From contig VSDK01027748.1 in assembly GCA_009767595.1 (NCBI GenBank), positions 389,012 through 453,011 of the forward strand: 64,000 bases of DNA, given 5' to 3'. Below are positions 47,405 through 57,836 of the stretch, piece after piece (the stretch's first letter is position 1; every line of letters begins with the position of its first letter). The notes beneath the pieces were generated by a model. It saw nothing but the letters and a program-made list of their open reading frames with translations, was not told the origin of the DNA and searched no databases. Origin of the DNA: Symbiodinium kawagutii. Lineage: Eukaryota > Sar > Dinophyceae > Suessiales > Symbiodiniaceae. The translations under genes and the position numbers were made by a program.

Positions 47405-47450
47405 TACCTATCTATCTATCTATCTATCCAGCTAGCTATCTATCTTCCTC
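47405..47450. repeat. (CTAT)n microsatellite
   Basis: About ten tetranucleotides with GCTA variants. Confidence 0.9.
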
Positions 47451-48141
47451 TACGAGTACCCCTTTCCTTTTCCTCCTGTCCTCATCTCTTCCTCGGCTTC
47501 GCTTCCCCTTTGGGAAACTATGGTGGCGTGGTAATGTCCCACATGAAGTCTGGCAAAAGCCAGCTACCCATGACTTCTACATTGAAAAACATGACCAGGT
47601 TTGCCACTGCTGTTGGTGCAAGCTCTGCCAAGGATGTTTGATGTCCAAGGTATAAATCTGAGGTCCAACTCTGAAGTCTTGGAAGGGTCCAACAGGTCCA
47701 AACAAACTTTGGGGCACGTCAGCTGATGAGCCTGACTTGATGGCAAGAAACAGCACGCCATGACCTCAGTGATAGCACTTAAAAAGCTGCCTCTCCAGAG
47801 GATTGGTTCAGGAGTAATCCCATACTGTTGCGCATTACATTCTCGTTGCATTAATATGTACATATAGATATATATATATATATGTGTGTGTGTATATACA
47901 GTATACGTACCTAAAATATGATTCTATATGTACATAATTTCATGGCATTCCCTGAAATACCAATTATGCAAGATGTTTCCAATGACGAATCCACCAACTG
48001 GTGTGGCAATGGACTGCTGAACTATCCAAGGTGGCTACAGCAGCAACTGCAGCATTGGGAAAATGTTCCAACGGCCAAGCCTCTTCATCCGGAGTTCACA
48101 TCGAATGTGTAATGAGAAACAGCAACAATGAAATGAATACA

Positions 48142-48246
48142 TGGTGGTTTCTCAAAATTGGGGACCCCAAAACATGGCCGGTTTCTTCCTTTGAATGGTT
48201 TTTATGAAGGATTGATTTTGCGGTACCCCTATTTTCAGACACACCC
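48142..48246. mobile_element. MITE-like element, copy B
   Basis: Left end TGGTGGTTTCTCAAAATTGG; right end reads, on the complement, GGGTGTGTCTGAAAATAGGG. Overall length and termini match copies A and C. Confidence 0.6.
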
Positions 48247-48479
48247 ATATGTTTGTAAGGAAAACTGCCAGCTGATGGGAAATTTCACCTCAAATGAATC
48301 TGCTAATACCCATTGTGATGGTTTCAACTGGTTAAGAATTAAGGAAGGAACGCACAAGGCGGTGGAAGTTTCCAAAATGAGAAACCTAAAGGGGAGGGAA
48401 GGGCTTTCTGCGAGGCATGGATGACAGCGCGATCCACCGAAAGAGCAACAGGCGGCCGGGATCCCTCTGATTGTATTTG

Positions 48480-48915
48480 TTCGATCTCTCCATCTATCTT
48501 TCCATCCATCCATTCATCCATCCATCCAACTATCTTTCTTTCTTGCTATCTTTCTATCTTTCTCTCTACCTATCTATCTCTCTGTCTGTCCGTCTGTCAG
48601 TCAGTCAGTCAGTCAGTCAGCCAGCCAGTCAATTGGTCAGTCTGTCTAGGTTTCTCTACCGAACTGCGTGTTCATTTTTGCATCTATCTATCCTGTTTAT
48701 CTATCTGTCTATCTATCCATCCATCCATCCATTGATCTATCTGTCTATCTGTCTATCTATCTACTACCTTTCGATTGATCTATCTATATCTCTATCTTTC
48801 CATCCATCCATCCATCCATCCATCCACCGATCTATCTATGTGTATCTATCTTTCCACCCATCCATCCATCTATCCATCTATCTACATCCAGCTAGCTATA
48901 TCTCTCTCTCTCTCT
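48480..48915. repeat. Compound tetranucleotide repeat region
   Basis: About 430 bp of TCTA, TCCA, TTCT, TCAG and TCTG blocks ending in (TC)n. Its Ser/Ile/Tyr/Leu translations in plus frames are repeat artefacts. Confidence 0.95.
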
Positions 48916-48939
48916 TTCTCTTCATCGAACTCAGTCCAT

Positions 48940-49189
48940 CTCTGCGTGGCTCTATTGGAACAGCCCCAAACGTCACGAAAGCCCTTGCTTTCAACGATTT
49001 TGACATGCGAATGTGCTTCGGGCGACACTGGCGTGCAGTTTTTGGACATCCATCAAAAAAGTGTCGCAAGACTGTCAGTTCTTTGAAATTTTGACTTGCG
49101 AAAGTGCTTCGCTCCTCTCTTGACATCTCTTCTTGACCTGACATCTCTTCTGAAGGACTACCTGCTGCAACTTTCCGTAAGTCAGACAT
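48940..49189 (-). CDS. Candidate 5' ORF, charged
   Basis: From ATG at 49189 the frame reads MSDLRKVAAGSPSEEMSGQE and a repeated EEMS(G/R) motif, then CPKTARQCRPKHIRMSKSLK, and finally enters the TC repeat as Arg/Glu. Internal duplication of TTTTGACnTGCGAAnGTGCTTCG (48998 and 49089) suggests repetitive rather than conserved sequence. Confidence 0.3.
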
Positions 49190-49283
49190 TGCGATTAATT
49201 AAATATGATGCCAGGTTAGAAGAATGATCCGCAGCTTCATTCGAACTGGATTTTTTCTGCGCTGCCTTGAGCCTACGCAGAGT

Positions 49284-50114
49284 TCAGTGTGCTAGTAGGT
49301 GTTGAAGCCGGGCACATGACCTGCATTGCGGCCCGTTTGACGGACCACACCGCCCATCGGATCCCGGAATAGCGGCCGTTCCAAGATGGCGACCACAATA
49401 GAATTTGTGAGTCTCTTGACGGCCGGGAAAAACGGCAACTCCTTCGTCGTTCGTTAGTGCACCAGCGCCCGCTATTGCACTTTGAGCATATTGAAACCGA
49501 ACACATGACTGACACTGGGGCCCGTTTGAGGGACCACACCGCCCATCGGATCCCGGAATAGCGGCCCTTCCAAGACGGCGACCGCAATAGAATTTGTGAG
49601 TCTCTTGACGGCCGGGAAAAACTGCAACTCCCTCGTCGTTCATTGGTGGGCCTGCGCTTGCACTTTGAGCATGCTGAAACCGAACACATGACTGACACTG
49701 GGGCCCGTTTGAGGGACCACACCGCCCATCGGATCCTGGAATAGCGGCCCTTCCAAGACGGCGACCGCAATAGAATTTGTGAGTCTCTTGACGGCCAGGA
49801 AAAACTGCAACTCCTTCATCGTTGAATTGATGAAGGACAGGTACAACGTGAATTCTTGGAGATGCAGCTGTCATGGTTGGTGCAAGAGCACTAGATACCG
49901 GTGCAGTTGCAGCAGCGGGAGCAGCAGAGGCAGCACGCACAGCTGGACCCCCGTTCCAGTCCTGAAAACATGTTTCGCACATTCCATGTCCACAGGACAG
50001 AACAATGAACGGCCTTTGCGTTTCCAGGCAAATCTGACAAAAGCCATCTATGAATATCTTCCTCTCAGCGCCATGTTCTGGTGTCTCCCTGCACTCAGGG
50101 CATTTTTTACTCAT
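49284..50114 (-). CDS. RING-finger protein with three Cys-rich tandem repeats
   Basis: A 276-residue frame starts at ATG 50114, just after an acceptor-like CTCTTCAG|C that could be an intron or spliced-leader site. Residues 5-49 carry eight candidate zinc ligands: C5, C8 (CPEC), C26, C29 (CQIC), C41, H43, C46, C49 (SCGHGMCETC). A usual C3HC4 RING ends with a CPxC pair; here CPEC comes first and no terminal pair follows, so the order looks permuted. An Ala/Pro linker (residues 55-95) follows. Three repeats begin at residues 98, 159 and 222, each with YCGR, IPGSDGRCGPSNGPQC and SC, i.e. C-x15-C-x7-C-x2-C. The DNA repeats are 183 and 189 bp apart, both multiples of three. RING proteins are typically E3 ubiquitin ligases, so that activity is inferred. 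I recall similar RING-plus-CGPxNGPQC proteins in dinoflagellates. Confidence 0.85.
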   Translation of the reverse strand: MSKKCPECRETPEHGAERKIFIDGFCQICLETQRPFIVLSCGHGMCETCFQDWNGGPAVRAASAAPAAATAPVSSALAPTMTAASPRIHVVPVLHQFNDEGVAVFPGRQETHKFYCGRRLGRAAIPGSDGRCGPSNGPQCQSCVRFQHAQSASAGPPMNDEGVAVFPGRQETHKFYCGRRLGRAAIPGSDGRCGPSNGPQCQSCVRFQYAQSAIAGAGALTNDEGVAVFPGRQETHKFYCGRHLGTAAIPGSDGRCGPSNGPQCRSCARLQHLLAH

Positions 50115-50282
50115 GCTGAAGAGCTTGAGTCTCCAAAAAGGCTTCAGGAAAATACAAAAAATATAACTACCACATGAATGAACAAAAAGGGTCTTGACGT
50201 TTGGAGTGCTCCAAAGTGACTGCTCAAATCATGAAAGTGTCTCCAGAGGCACCATCTTTCAAAACCATTGCTCCAAATATAT

Positions 50283-50388
50283 AGTGGTTTCTCAAAATCA
50301 GGGTACCCCTAAATCATCCAAAATTGGTCATTTCTAGGTAGCAAACCAACCATTTTGGGGGTTCCCTAGGGCTTGAGAAAAAACCAAA
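50283..50388. mobile_element. MITE-like element, copy C
   Basis: Left end AGTGGTTTCTCAAAATCAGG; right end complement TGGTTTTTTCTCAAGCCCTA. The core GGATGATTT...AATGGTTGGTTTGCTACC (complement) is shared with copy D at 20.7 kb. Confidence 0.6.
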
Positions 50389-51310
50389 TGGATCCAAATC
50401 ATAATTCTGTGGAGCTAGTGTCAGCCAAACGCGGCGCCCATATCAGCGCGCTACAGTACCCCAACGGCGTGCCCAAGTGACTTGCCGCACGACTCCCTCC
50501 ATGGCTCCTTGCAGGGCCGAGGGCCTAGGTGAGACGAATGCCACCCTGGCCCACAACTTGGGACCAAGGGCGTGTGCCCGGCACAAGTAAACATTGCAAA
50601 TGGGAAGGCCATGGGTTCAGGTGAGGGTGACCATCTGGACACAAACCTATACTGCATTTCAAAATATCCAGCCATCTCATTAGAATGTTGGCATTCCCAA
50701 AGTTGCAGGCCCAGGTAGTATGATCCCGTATCAAAACCACAACGATTCATTATGAACAATGGTTTGTTCTACATTGTCACTCTACATTGTCGTTCCATTT
50801 GTTGCTGTTGACCCTCATCTTCACTTCATATTGTATCTGCATCCCTTGCCGCTTCTTGGTACAATCTCTATAGAGTTGTTGGCTCCTTCCTCCACTGTTC
50901 CCATCGTCTCAGGTCATGGCTCATGCGATCGCCATGAAGCTCAGGAAGCCAAGCTCCACAAATCTTCACCAAGCTGAGCGAATTGAGAAATTGGGGATTG
51001 GGAAGTGTAGTTTCGGAGTTCATAGAAGCTCAATGAAGCTCATGTCTTCAATGTTCATGTGGGTAACTGTCCGGTGACTCTGAATTGTCTTTGGAACTCC
51101 GAAGTGCCAGCATTTGCTGAAACTGAACTCCTGGTGTCGGGCTCGCAACATGTGCGTGTACCTCACTTACAAACCTGGATAGTCCAAGTTTGACGACCCA
51201 GTATTCAGTGTGTCCATCTAGTTGCATGCAAGTGTGCTGTCCATGTCCGGTAGTGGCTTTAGTTTTGCCATCAGCAGCTTGCGATTGGAAGATCTGTTCG
51301 CTTTCCTACT

Positions 51311-51562
51311 TCACAGCCAAACTGCACCAACAACACAAACGCAAGTTGCACCACATTGTGAGCCACTGAGATCTTTGAAGTAGACCGCATAGTCATTTTG
51401 CTGCGCTAGTAATTGATCACAAATAAAAAGCAACGGCAGGGGCCCTGTGGGAATCCCGCAATGCTTCCTGGCAAACACATCGTTGCGGATATCAACATCT
51501 CTCGCCTCTACCGGCTTCAGAAAAGTGACAGGATTCCAATTGCCAAAATGAAAATGACTCAT
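51311..51562 (-). CDS. Candidate exon, unknown function
   Basis: From ATG at 51562 the frame reads HFGNWNPVTFLKPVEARDVD and then a hydrophobic GPLPLLFICDQLLAQQNDYA to TGA (83 codons). It resembles a folded domain with central beta strands. It is probably part of a minus-strand gene with 52185-51940 and perhaps 51831-51640 (FGSEVDGFQAIWQAQPGRRS). Confidence 0.45.
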   Translation of the reverse strand: MSHFHFGNWNPVTFLKPVEARDVDIRNDVFARKHCGIPTGPLPLLFICDQLLAQQNDYAVYFKDLSGSQCGATCVCVVGAVWL

Positions 51563-51882
51563 CTACAGTAGGTGCCATCTTGGTGGTCTTATCTTAATCA
51601 TCTTGGCGGTCTCATTCATATGTCTCATTCACATTGCAGGCATGTGCAGACAATATGGGCATCAAAAGGCATCAACCGCACCCTTTCTCTTTGGGCCAAT
51701 CTCGTTGACATGTCTCGCTGCGTCAACGACCTTCGTCCTGGTTGAGCCTGCCAGATGGCTTGAAACCCGTCGACCTCACTTCCAAACCAGGGGCGTTGTC
51801 CAAAAATTCCAATCCCAAAATTTCGAAACAATGTTCCTCAAGTATCCTTCAGCCATTCCAAACCTCATCTTTTCGATTCTAT

Positions 51883-52185
51883 TCATGTCTTTTCCCACTT
51901 TCTGTGCAAACTCAACAGGACATCTGCGTTCTGTTCAGGTGAAACTGTGGAAGCCCCCTGGGGAGCGGCTCCCGGGAACTCCGTGGAAACCAGCAAAGAT
52001 GGAACTTCAGCGTCCTCAACTGGTTCCCACAGAGAGTCTAAGTCGTAAAAACATGGACTTCTGAGTGCATCCGAATTTGAAACACTGATGCGGTCAGGAT
52101 TGGGCCAGTGCAACCACACAAATCTTCTGAAATTGACATAAAGAATGCTATCGCTAGGCGTTGCAAGATGATCCACTTCGGGCAA
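51883..52185 (-). CDS. Candidate exon, unknown function
   Basis: The frame encodes SDSILYVNFRRFVWLHWPNP, then DALRSPCFYDLDSLWEPVED and a Ser/Pro-rich tail. The first 80 codons read as a natural protein. It lies upstream of 51562-51311 on the same strand. No family was assigned. Confidence 0.45.
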   Translation of the reverse strand: MPEVDHLATPSDSILYVNFRRFVWLHWPNPDRISVSNSDALRSPCFYDLDSLWEPVEDAEVPSLLVSTEFPGAAPQGASTVSPEQNADVLLSLHRKWEKT

Positions 52186-52255
52186 AACTACTTGATGCTA
52201 CTTGCGTGACACTTGCTGGGATTCACTGATCCGAGCACTCGTGACATGCACATGA

Positions 52256-52438
52256 TGGTCCAACCCTGACGCCGGAGGGCCACTGATCGTCAGGTACCAA
52301 GTCTCACAAATCACTTGGTCCCAGGGCCCCACAACAACTTCGGAGCTGGCGGTCCGCGGGCTGGATAGAAGGCCGGATGGGCCAGCACTTGAGAATTTCT
52401 TAGACTTCGAGTCAACAATCCAACAAAAAATTTACTGA
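52256..52438 (+). CDS. Fibronectin type III-like exon (possibly degenerate)
   Basis: The frame begins WSNPDAGGPLIVRYQV, which fits the FN3 signature in which a Trp strand is followed by Pro-Asp-x-Gly-Gly-x-Pro-Ile and Tyr-x-Val. It continues through a Trp/Ser/Thr stretch and LAVRGL, the usual L-x-G-L turn, and ends in TGA about 60 codons on. An in-frame TGA lies immediately upstream of the Trp with no acceptor between, so the copy may be broken or the exon start mis-sequenced. FN3 domains mediate protein binding in surface or giant proteins. An overlapping minus frame (52616-52311) is open but less specific. Confidence 0.5.
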   Translation, partial: WSNPDAGGPLIVRYQVSQITWSQGPTTTSELAVRGLDRRPDGPALENFLDFESTIQQKIY

Positions 52439-53570
52439 CTGATTTGAAAAATAAACTCCGGACTAATTTGAAGATCAGACTTGATGTTGAGAAGCCTGTT
52501 GGAATTGCTGAGTCGGAAATGGATTCTACGTTGCACTGCCGTGGACTGCTAGGAGACTGACGGAACGCCCAATTAGCGCTTCCGCTATCCTCACAACGCC
52601 ACGTACGCCACGTCACAAGAATTCCCAGCCTGTCAAAGTGCTGGTGCTTAGGAAACCGCTGTGGGTCTGGGCTTGCTGGTCATGACATTGGAATGATTAT
52701 GCTGAACCACTAGAACAACGGAATCTGTTTTGTTCTGATTTCAGTTACAGTATACTCTCATGGCTCGTTCTCCCGGTCCTCCCCAATCTCTTCTCCCATT
52801 CTCTAGTGATGAGAGCGAGGCTCATTTATACGAGTCTTGAGTTTATGCCATTGGGATCCATCGGGATCATCATAGTGCACACTGTGCACAGCAATTTCAA
52901 AAAAGCAAGAATATAATCTGCAGATATCTGCAGGCTGAATATGACATGCAGGTTGAGATTGGACTTCTGCTCTACCAATCCAGGAAATCCCATGGAAATC
53001 CTGAGACCCATGCAGGACTCAGCTCAGTTTCTGATTCTCCAGAGTCACAAGTGGAGCGTCTCTCATTCCCAATATCTCAACTTGTACAAAGAACTTTGAT
53101 AAAGCAAGTCGCATTAAGTTGCACGTTAAGTTGTATAAGGACAATGATAAACCGTCGGCTTTCATGGCTCACTGTGGACCCTGTCACTGCCTCGAGTAAA
53201 GAAGGACCCAGCACCTTCCTGGCACTTGGGTGATGAATCTTGGAGACCTTTTCGTGCCCTCCGTGGCATGCTTCAAACATGACACCCTAACGGAATTCGG
53301 CAAAATTCACTAGATGCGAAACCCATACTATCCAAAGATCAAATTGAAACCAAAATTGACTCGGACTGGCAGGATTTGGCACTTTCATAGTGTAATCAGC
53401 TGATCTTCCGAAGTCAGACATTGCAAGCTCTTGTTAGCGGAAACTGCTAATCAAACTAGAAACGTGGCACCCCTCAACTTTTTTGCTAAAGGTCGCAGAG
53501 CTGTAGCTAACGTAGTCCTAACAATAAAATGCCTGGCTAGCAACAATATGCTCTCCATTCCATTCGCACT

Positions 53571-53873
53571 GTGTTGAAGCAAACACTTGTGATGACAGAC
53601 TGCCGTGTGAGCTTGTGCAATTTACCAGTTAAATCACCAAAGGCCTCCTACCAATACATGGCTGTCAAACGGTTGGGAATGCCTCAAAAACTACCAGAAA
53701 TCAAGTGGAGGAAACCAATGATTTTGAGGTCCCAAAGAGTGACAACTGCTCAGAAGAACAAACAAATTTCATGGCATCAAGAAAACAGGAGAACACGGTT
53801 CTTCAGAAACGTTCCCATTAGCTACACTAATTCAATGCACCATAGTATGTATATGCACTCCTATGTATCATGA
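53571..53873 (+). CDS. Candidate ORF, basic
   Basis: The frame reads 100 codons (ASYQYMAVKRLGMPQKLPEI, then TAQKNKQISWHQENRRTRFF) with few other clues. Lys/Arg/Gln-rich composition may simply reflect A-rich DNA. Confidence 0.25.
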   Translation: MLKQTLVMTDCRVSLCNLPVKSPKASYQYMAVKRLGMPQKLPEIKWRKPMILRSQRVTTAQKNKQISWHQENRRTRFFRNVPISYTNSMHHSMYMHSYVS

Positions 53874-53932
53874 GGATCTGAAATGCTATGAGCAACAATC
53901 CTATGTAAATGCTATGTTGCTCCTATGTCCAG

Positions 53933-54056
53933 GCTCATGTCTTCTTGGGAGCAACAACGGACCTGCCACCAGGGACTCAACCAAGCAATGAAGCCCAGCG
54001 GGGCCTCTGGATGATCTTCTTCGACCGTCCGAGCACCTGTAAGGCGCGACCAACAA
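53933..54056 (+). CDS. Internal exon, unknown function
   Basis: Bounded by CTCCTATGTCCAG| and CCAACAA|GTGAGT, both near consensus, with 64% G/C third positions. The peptide is VFLGATTDLPPGTQPSNEAQ and then GLWMIFFDRPSTCKARPT. It is among the best unassigned exons in the window. Confidence 0.55.
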
Positions 54057-54656
54057 GTGAGTGCCGGTCAAGCTGAGTCAAGCTGAGTCAAGCTGGAGCT
54101 TCTTTTGGGGACGTGGATGGCGCTGGAATCCACCAAAACCTTGAGCTGTCACTGCATATCTACATATCTATGATGTCATTCTACAAAGCTGAACCCAGCA
54201 ATAGTGAAAAGCTCAGCTTCCTACATCGGGAAGGCCTACAGTAAACCAAAACTCCAACATCTACTTAGTGACTGGGACTTTTTAGTTGTCAGCTTCAGCA
54301 CTTTTCGAGACTTCACATATCTCTGGGTCAAAAGTTGGTATCCTGGTGTAAATATCCGCTGAAAAAATGAGCGAATATTTAGTTGGTCCCCGTCCCGCAG
54401 AAATGTCATCGCTACTGGTTGGTTGCTGGCAAATGAGTTCTATGCATCGTGATTTTTCTTGGTTTCTATTGGATGGTTCTATTGCTGATTAGTATTTGTA
54501 TGGCGAATGATGGCCCATGCTAGACCGGTCCACGGAAATCAGTGGTCGAAATAAACCAACTAAGATGATGCAAGTAAAATATAACCAACTAAGATCAATT
54601 GAACCAACTAAGATCAAACTAAGATCTTGAATCAAGCAACATAACCAACTCATTAG

Positions 54657-54775
54657 GCACCAACTCATCTTGGCTCCCAGGTGGTGTCGCGCCTGAGACC
54701 TGCGCAGCAGCCTGGTTTTCGGTGTTGGGACTGGTGACAGTTTGTGGCTTAAAAATGGTTGAAAATGGTGGGTAA
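54657..54775 (+). CDS. Candidate terminal exon, hydrophobic
   Basis: After CTCATTAG|GC the frame reads GGVAPETCAAAWFSVLGLVT and then VCGLKMVENGG to TAA, in phase. The central part could be a membrane segment. The minus strand over the same bases encodes an equally plausible hydrophilic peptide (TSPNTENQAAAQVSGATPPG), so the strand is uncertain. Confidence 0.4.
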
Positions 54776-54784
54776 TCATGATTC

Positions 54785-54860
54785 ATACACACAGATAGAC
54801 AGATAGATAGGTAGATAGGTAGATAGATAAGTAGATAGGTAGATAGAGAGGTAGATCAAC
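54785..54860. repeat. (AGAT)n microsatellite
   Basis: About 18 imperfect AGAT/AGGT units. Confidence 0.95.
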
Positions 54861-55282
54861 AAACAAACAAATTGAGCAAGTTCTGAAAACAGAACCCAGG
54901 TGAACTTGCCAACCTGTACAGAAAGGCTGTTCCAACTGATTCTTGCCGTTTTTACTGCAACAATATCTTGAGAACTTGAAAACTGTGTAGGACTGCAAGT
55001 GACAGGCACCTTGTTCATGGTCCTTGAGTATGGTCCTTAGTTCCTCAAAACGTCTCCTGTGTGTCCCAGATCATTTTCGCGTTGGTCCTAAGAAGAGGTG
55101 ATTCGTTTCAGTGATTGTTCCTCAAAAGGATCTCTTGAGTTCCAGGGAACCTGGAAAGACTGCTGAAGCAACAATTGGCTAAAATCAGGTCCAAAACCTG
55201 GACCCTGGGATCGTTAGTCCTTTTCCAAATTTTCACTTCTTGAACAAGCTCAACTGAGACCATTGTACGGTCACAGCTATAA

Positions 55283-55519
55283 CATGAAACAATTACAAAG
55301 ATTATAAAACTAGACAGATTAACAATCAAACTTACATCTAAAGATGTGAAAAGATGTGAGGAAAAAAACGGTGAACGGATCCCACCTCGCGGGACGGAGA
55401 CAGATCAGCGCCTCGTGGAGCCCTGGAGTCGAGCGGAAGCAACGAATCGAGGGTGGATGACCGTGGCGAGATGGTCAATGAGTCAACGAGATGATGAAGA
55501 TGGGAAGCTTGTGTGGTGA
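55283..55519 (+). CDS. Candidate terminal exon, charged
   Basis: A 78-codon frame lies between a TAA and a TGA. The GC-rich 3' half reads IPPRGTETDQRLVEPWSRAE and then RGWMTVARWSMSQRDDEDGK. The AT-rich 5' part may be intronic, with an acceptor around GATGTGAG|G. No family was recognised. Confidence 0.5.
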   Translation, partial: HETITKIIKLDRLTIKLTSKDVKRCEEKNGERIPPRGTETDQRLVEPWSRAEATNRGWMTVARWSMSQRDDEDGKLVW

Positions 55520-55596
55520 ATTTTTAGGGATTCTCATGGTGATTTTAGGGTGATTCTGTGCGTGACTCTATGGTGATTTGATGTTTTTTTTTGTGA

Positions 55597-55923
55597 ATGT
55601 GTGGTGAATCTGGAGGTTTCATGATGGTTAAGAAGGCCAATGAGATGGCTATCAATGGTTCAGGGGCTGCCAACAAGAACCAGCAATATGGTCATCCCTC
55701 ATCAACTCAATACTACAGAAACAGCCGCAGCACAAATCACCAAGAGGAAGGGAGTCGATTTGCCACTTCTCCTCACTCGCACGCGCTGCAAAGCCTCGAT
55801 GAGTTGGAGCTCAGAGATTTCTTTTTGCCCCAGGGCCACATACCTGAAGCAACCCTGCGGATGCCGGGATTCCACGGGATGGCATGTCATGTGGGTAACT
55901 CCAAGGGGAACACAATCAAGTAA
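55597..55923 (+). CDS. Candidate ORF, 108 codons
   Basis: The ATG-initiated frame reads a Gln/Asn/Ser-rich N-terminus (SGAANKNQQYGHPSSTQYYR) and then LDELELRDFFLPQGHIPEAT. It could follow 55519 on the same strand. A minus-strand frame (55965-55702) and a second plus frame overlap it. Confidence 0.4.
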   Translation: MCGESGGFMMVKKANEMAINGSGAANKNQQYGHPSSTQYYRNSRSTNHQEEGSRFATSPHSHALQSLDELELRDFFLPQGHIPEATLRMPGFHGMACHVGNSKGNTIK

Positions 55924-56504
55924 CTTGGGGGTACAACCCATGGCTGTAGGGACATGCCCAAACACGCGGAATCAATCAGCATCACAAGAAGATCAGTAGA
56001 TTGTCCGGTTCTTTCCACCAGTCATCCCGTCTTGAGAACCTATCACTGCTATATACTGCAACAAAAAATCATCTGAATCTATCATCTGTCTTGTTTCATC
56101 CCCTCTGGCTGCAGTTCCAGTTCAAGAAGAACAACGGGAGGCTTTTTCAAATATGCAAATGATGGGCCATGGCACTCCAAATTGCAATTCTTGAGTGGTA
56201 AGTTGGGGCCCGTACGATAGACACCCAACAGACATTGACCACTTGACCGAAATGGCGAACACAGTGAAGCAAAGCTTCAAGGGGCACCGCTCATGAACTT
56301 CTGGTACCATGAGGAGTGCTCATTCTGGCACGGCTTGCGCAAGAGATGGTCAAGTCTTGTGAGACACTGTTGGATGCCTTGAAGAACAAAAGACCCATCA
56401 TGCAAGATCTGCCAGTAATCTAAGATTGACCAGCTGGTCTTGGCTTTGAGAGTGGGAGACTGTCTGGGGAATAATTTGTTTAGTTTGGGAAAATTCTAGT
56501 TGTT

Positions 56505-57011
56505 TCAGGTTGTTTGGGAAAGGTATATGGAAACGGAGTCAACGCCTGTCATGTGGCATTTCGTCTGGTGTTCGCGGCATTCTGAAGCTTCACAGCTCTC
56601 ATTCGGCACGGTGTTTGCAGCATTCTGAAGTTGACCCCTTTCATTTTGCCCAGTGTTTGGAGCGTTCTCGGAGTAGCTCGTTTTGCAAATTTGCGGAGTG
56701 TCCCGCCAAGGCGTTTTCTTGCAACATTTTCGTTTTGGAATCTTCCAATAGCTTCCAGGTGTTGGCGGAATCAGGTGGAGCAGGTTGGTCACAACAGTTG
56801 TGTTTTGTCGCCGTTGTTGCTCTTGCTGCTGTTGCTGTTGTGGCTGTTGTGGTTGGTGGTGATTTTTGCTTTTCTGTGTTTGTTGTTTCCCGCTATTGTT
56901 GGGAACCGCGCAGGTGCCAAATAAACCAATTGGGCTACAGAGGTGTGTGGTGGAGGCTGCAGTGCTCCCCACCAGAGCGCTTTGCAGCATTCTGATGGTA
57001 CGATTTCTCAT
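56505..57011 (-). CDS. Candidate ORF with Gln run
   Basis: From ATG at 57011 a 168-codon frame reads a short mixed N-terminus, a Gln/Pro-rich tract, and a C-terminal half built from diverged 42-bp repeats (NAPNTGQNERGQLQNAANTV). The plus strand (56510-56995) is also open through the same repeats, so coding is not proven. Confidence 0.35.
   Translation of the reverse strand: MRNRTIRMLQSALVGSTAASTTHLCSPIGLFGTCAVPNNSGKQQTQKSKNHHQPQQPQQQQQQEQQRRQNTTVVTNLLHLIPPTPGSYWKIPKRKCCKKTPWRDTPQICKTSYSENAPNTGQNERGQLQNAANTVPNESCEASECREHQTKCHMTGVDSVSIYLSQTT
56555..56725. repeat. Diverged 42-bp tandem repeat
   Basis: Three to four copies of a unit around GTGTTTGCAGCATTCTGAAG. The 42-bp period keeps both strands in frame. 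Confidence 0.75.
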
Positions 57012-57836
57012 CTTGATAAATGCTTTTGCAATACGTAGGAGTGTTCTCCTTCTGCTTGTCCTTGCATTTTTTTAGGTGTAACAATTCAGGGCGGTAGCAA
57101 GAGCACTTGGAACAAGTTCATCACAATCAGGTATTTCCTTGTTGGTTATAACGTTGTTCGTGTGTCTGGTCCCGTTTATTTGGTTTTTTGTTCATGTTAA
57201 TGTTGATGTTGATGTTGGTGATTGTTGTTATCGGTTGCTTATGGTCGTTTCTTGCTTCCTGCTGCTCTGCTTTATGGTGAACAGCCCGGATAGTAAACGG
57301 ATCAGGCTGGAAGGGGAATTGCGCACACAGCACACAACTCATTTTGTTGTTAGTGCTGGTAGTGTCGGTAATAGTGTTGTTGGTGGATATAGTGGTCGAA
57401 AGAAAAATCGAAAAGCTGGAAAGGGGAGACCATAAAAAGTAGAACGGGATAAAAGCAGAAAAGCAGAGAATCTGAAAGGCAGAATTGCTGAAAGGCCGAG
57501 AATTCCTGAAAAAGAACGAAGCAGAAAAGCACAAACACAGGAAGAAGCAGAAAAGCAGCGGAGCTGGACAAAATGAAACCTCTCTAAGTCTTAAAAAAAA
57601 AACAGCAGTACTGTTGATCATCTTCAGACTTGTCGGTTTGTCTGGTGTGATTCCCATCCTCCCAGGACTCATCTGAGTCAAAGTTGATATCCTCCTCGAT
57701 AGCGTTGGAAGGTCGCAAGTACCTGCTACAAGGCTCATGGTTCCAGGTGAACACAAGCAGGCTCCCGCATAGGAAAGCAGGGGGGGCTCTTCACAGTAAG
57801 GGGCACTGCAACGTTTCCTCCGGGATGTGAACGTGC

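Noticed and set aside
48421-48900. Long Ser/Leu/Tyr/Ile-rich plus-strand ORFs
   Set aside because: They are produced by tetranucleotide repeats.
57127-57756. 209-residue minus-strand ORF
   Set aside because: Most of it reads across a purine-rich/A-rich strand as Phe/Ser/Cys/Asn runs; no splice or codon-bias support, and the plus strand is open as well.
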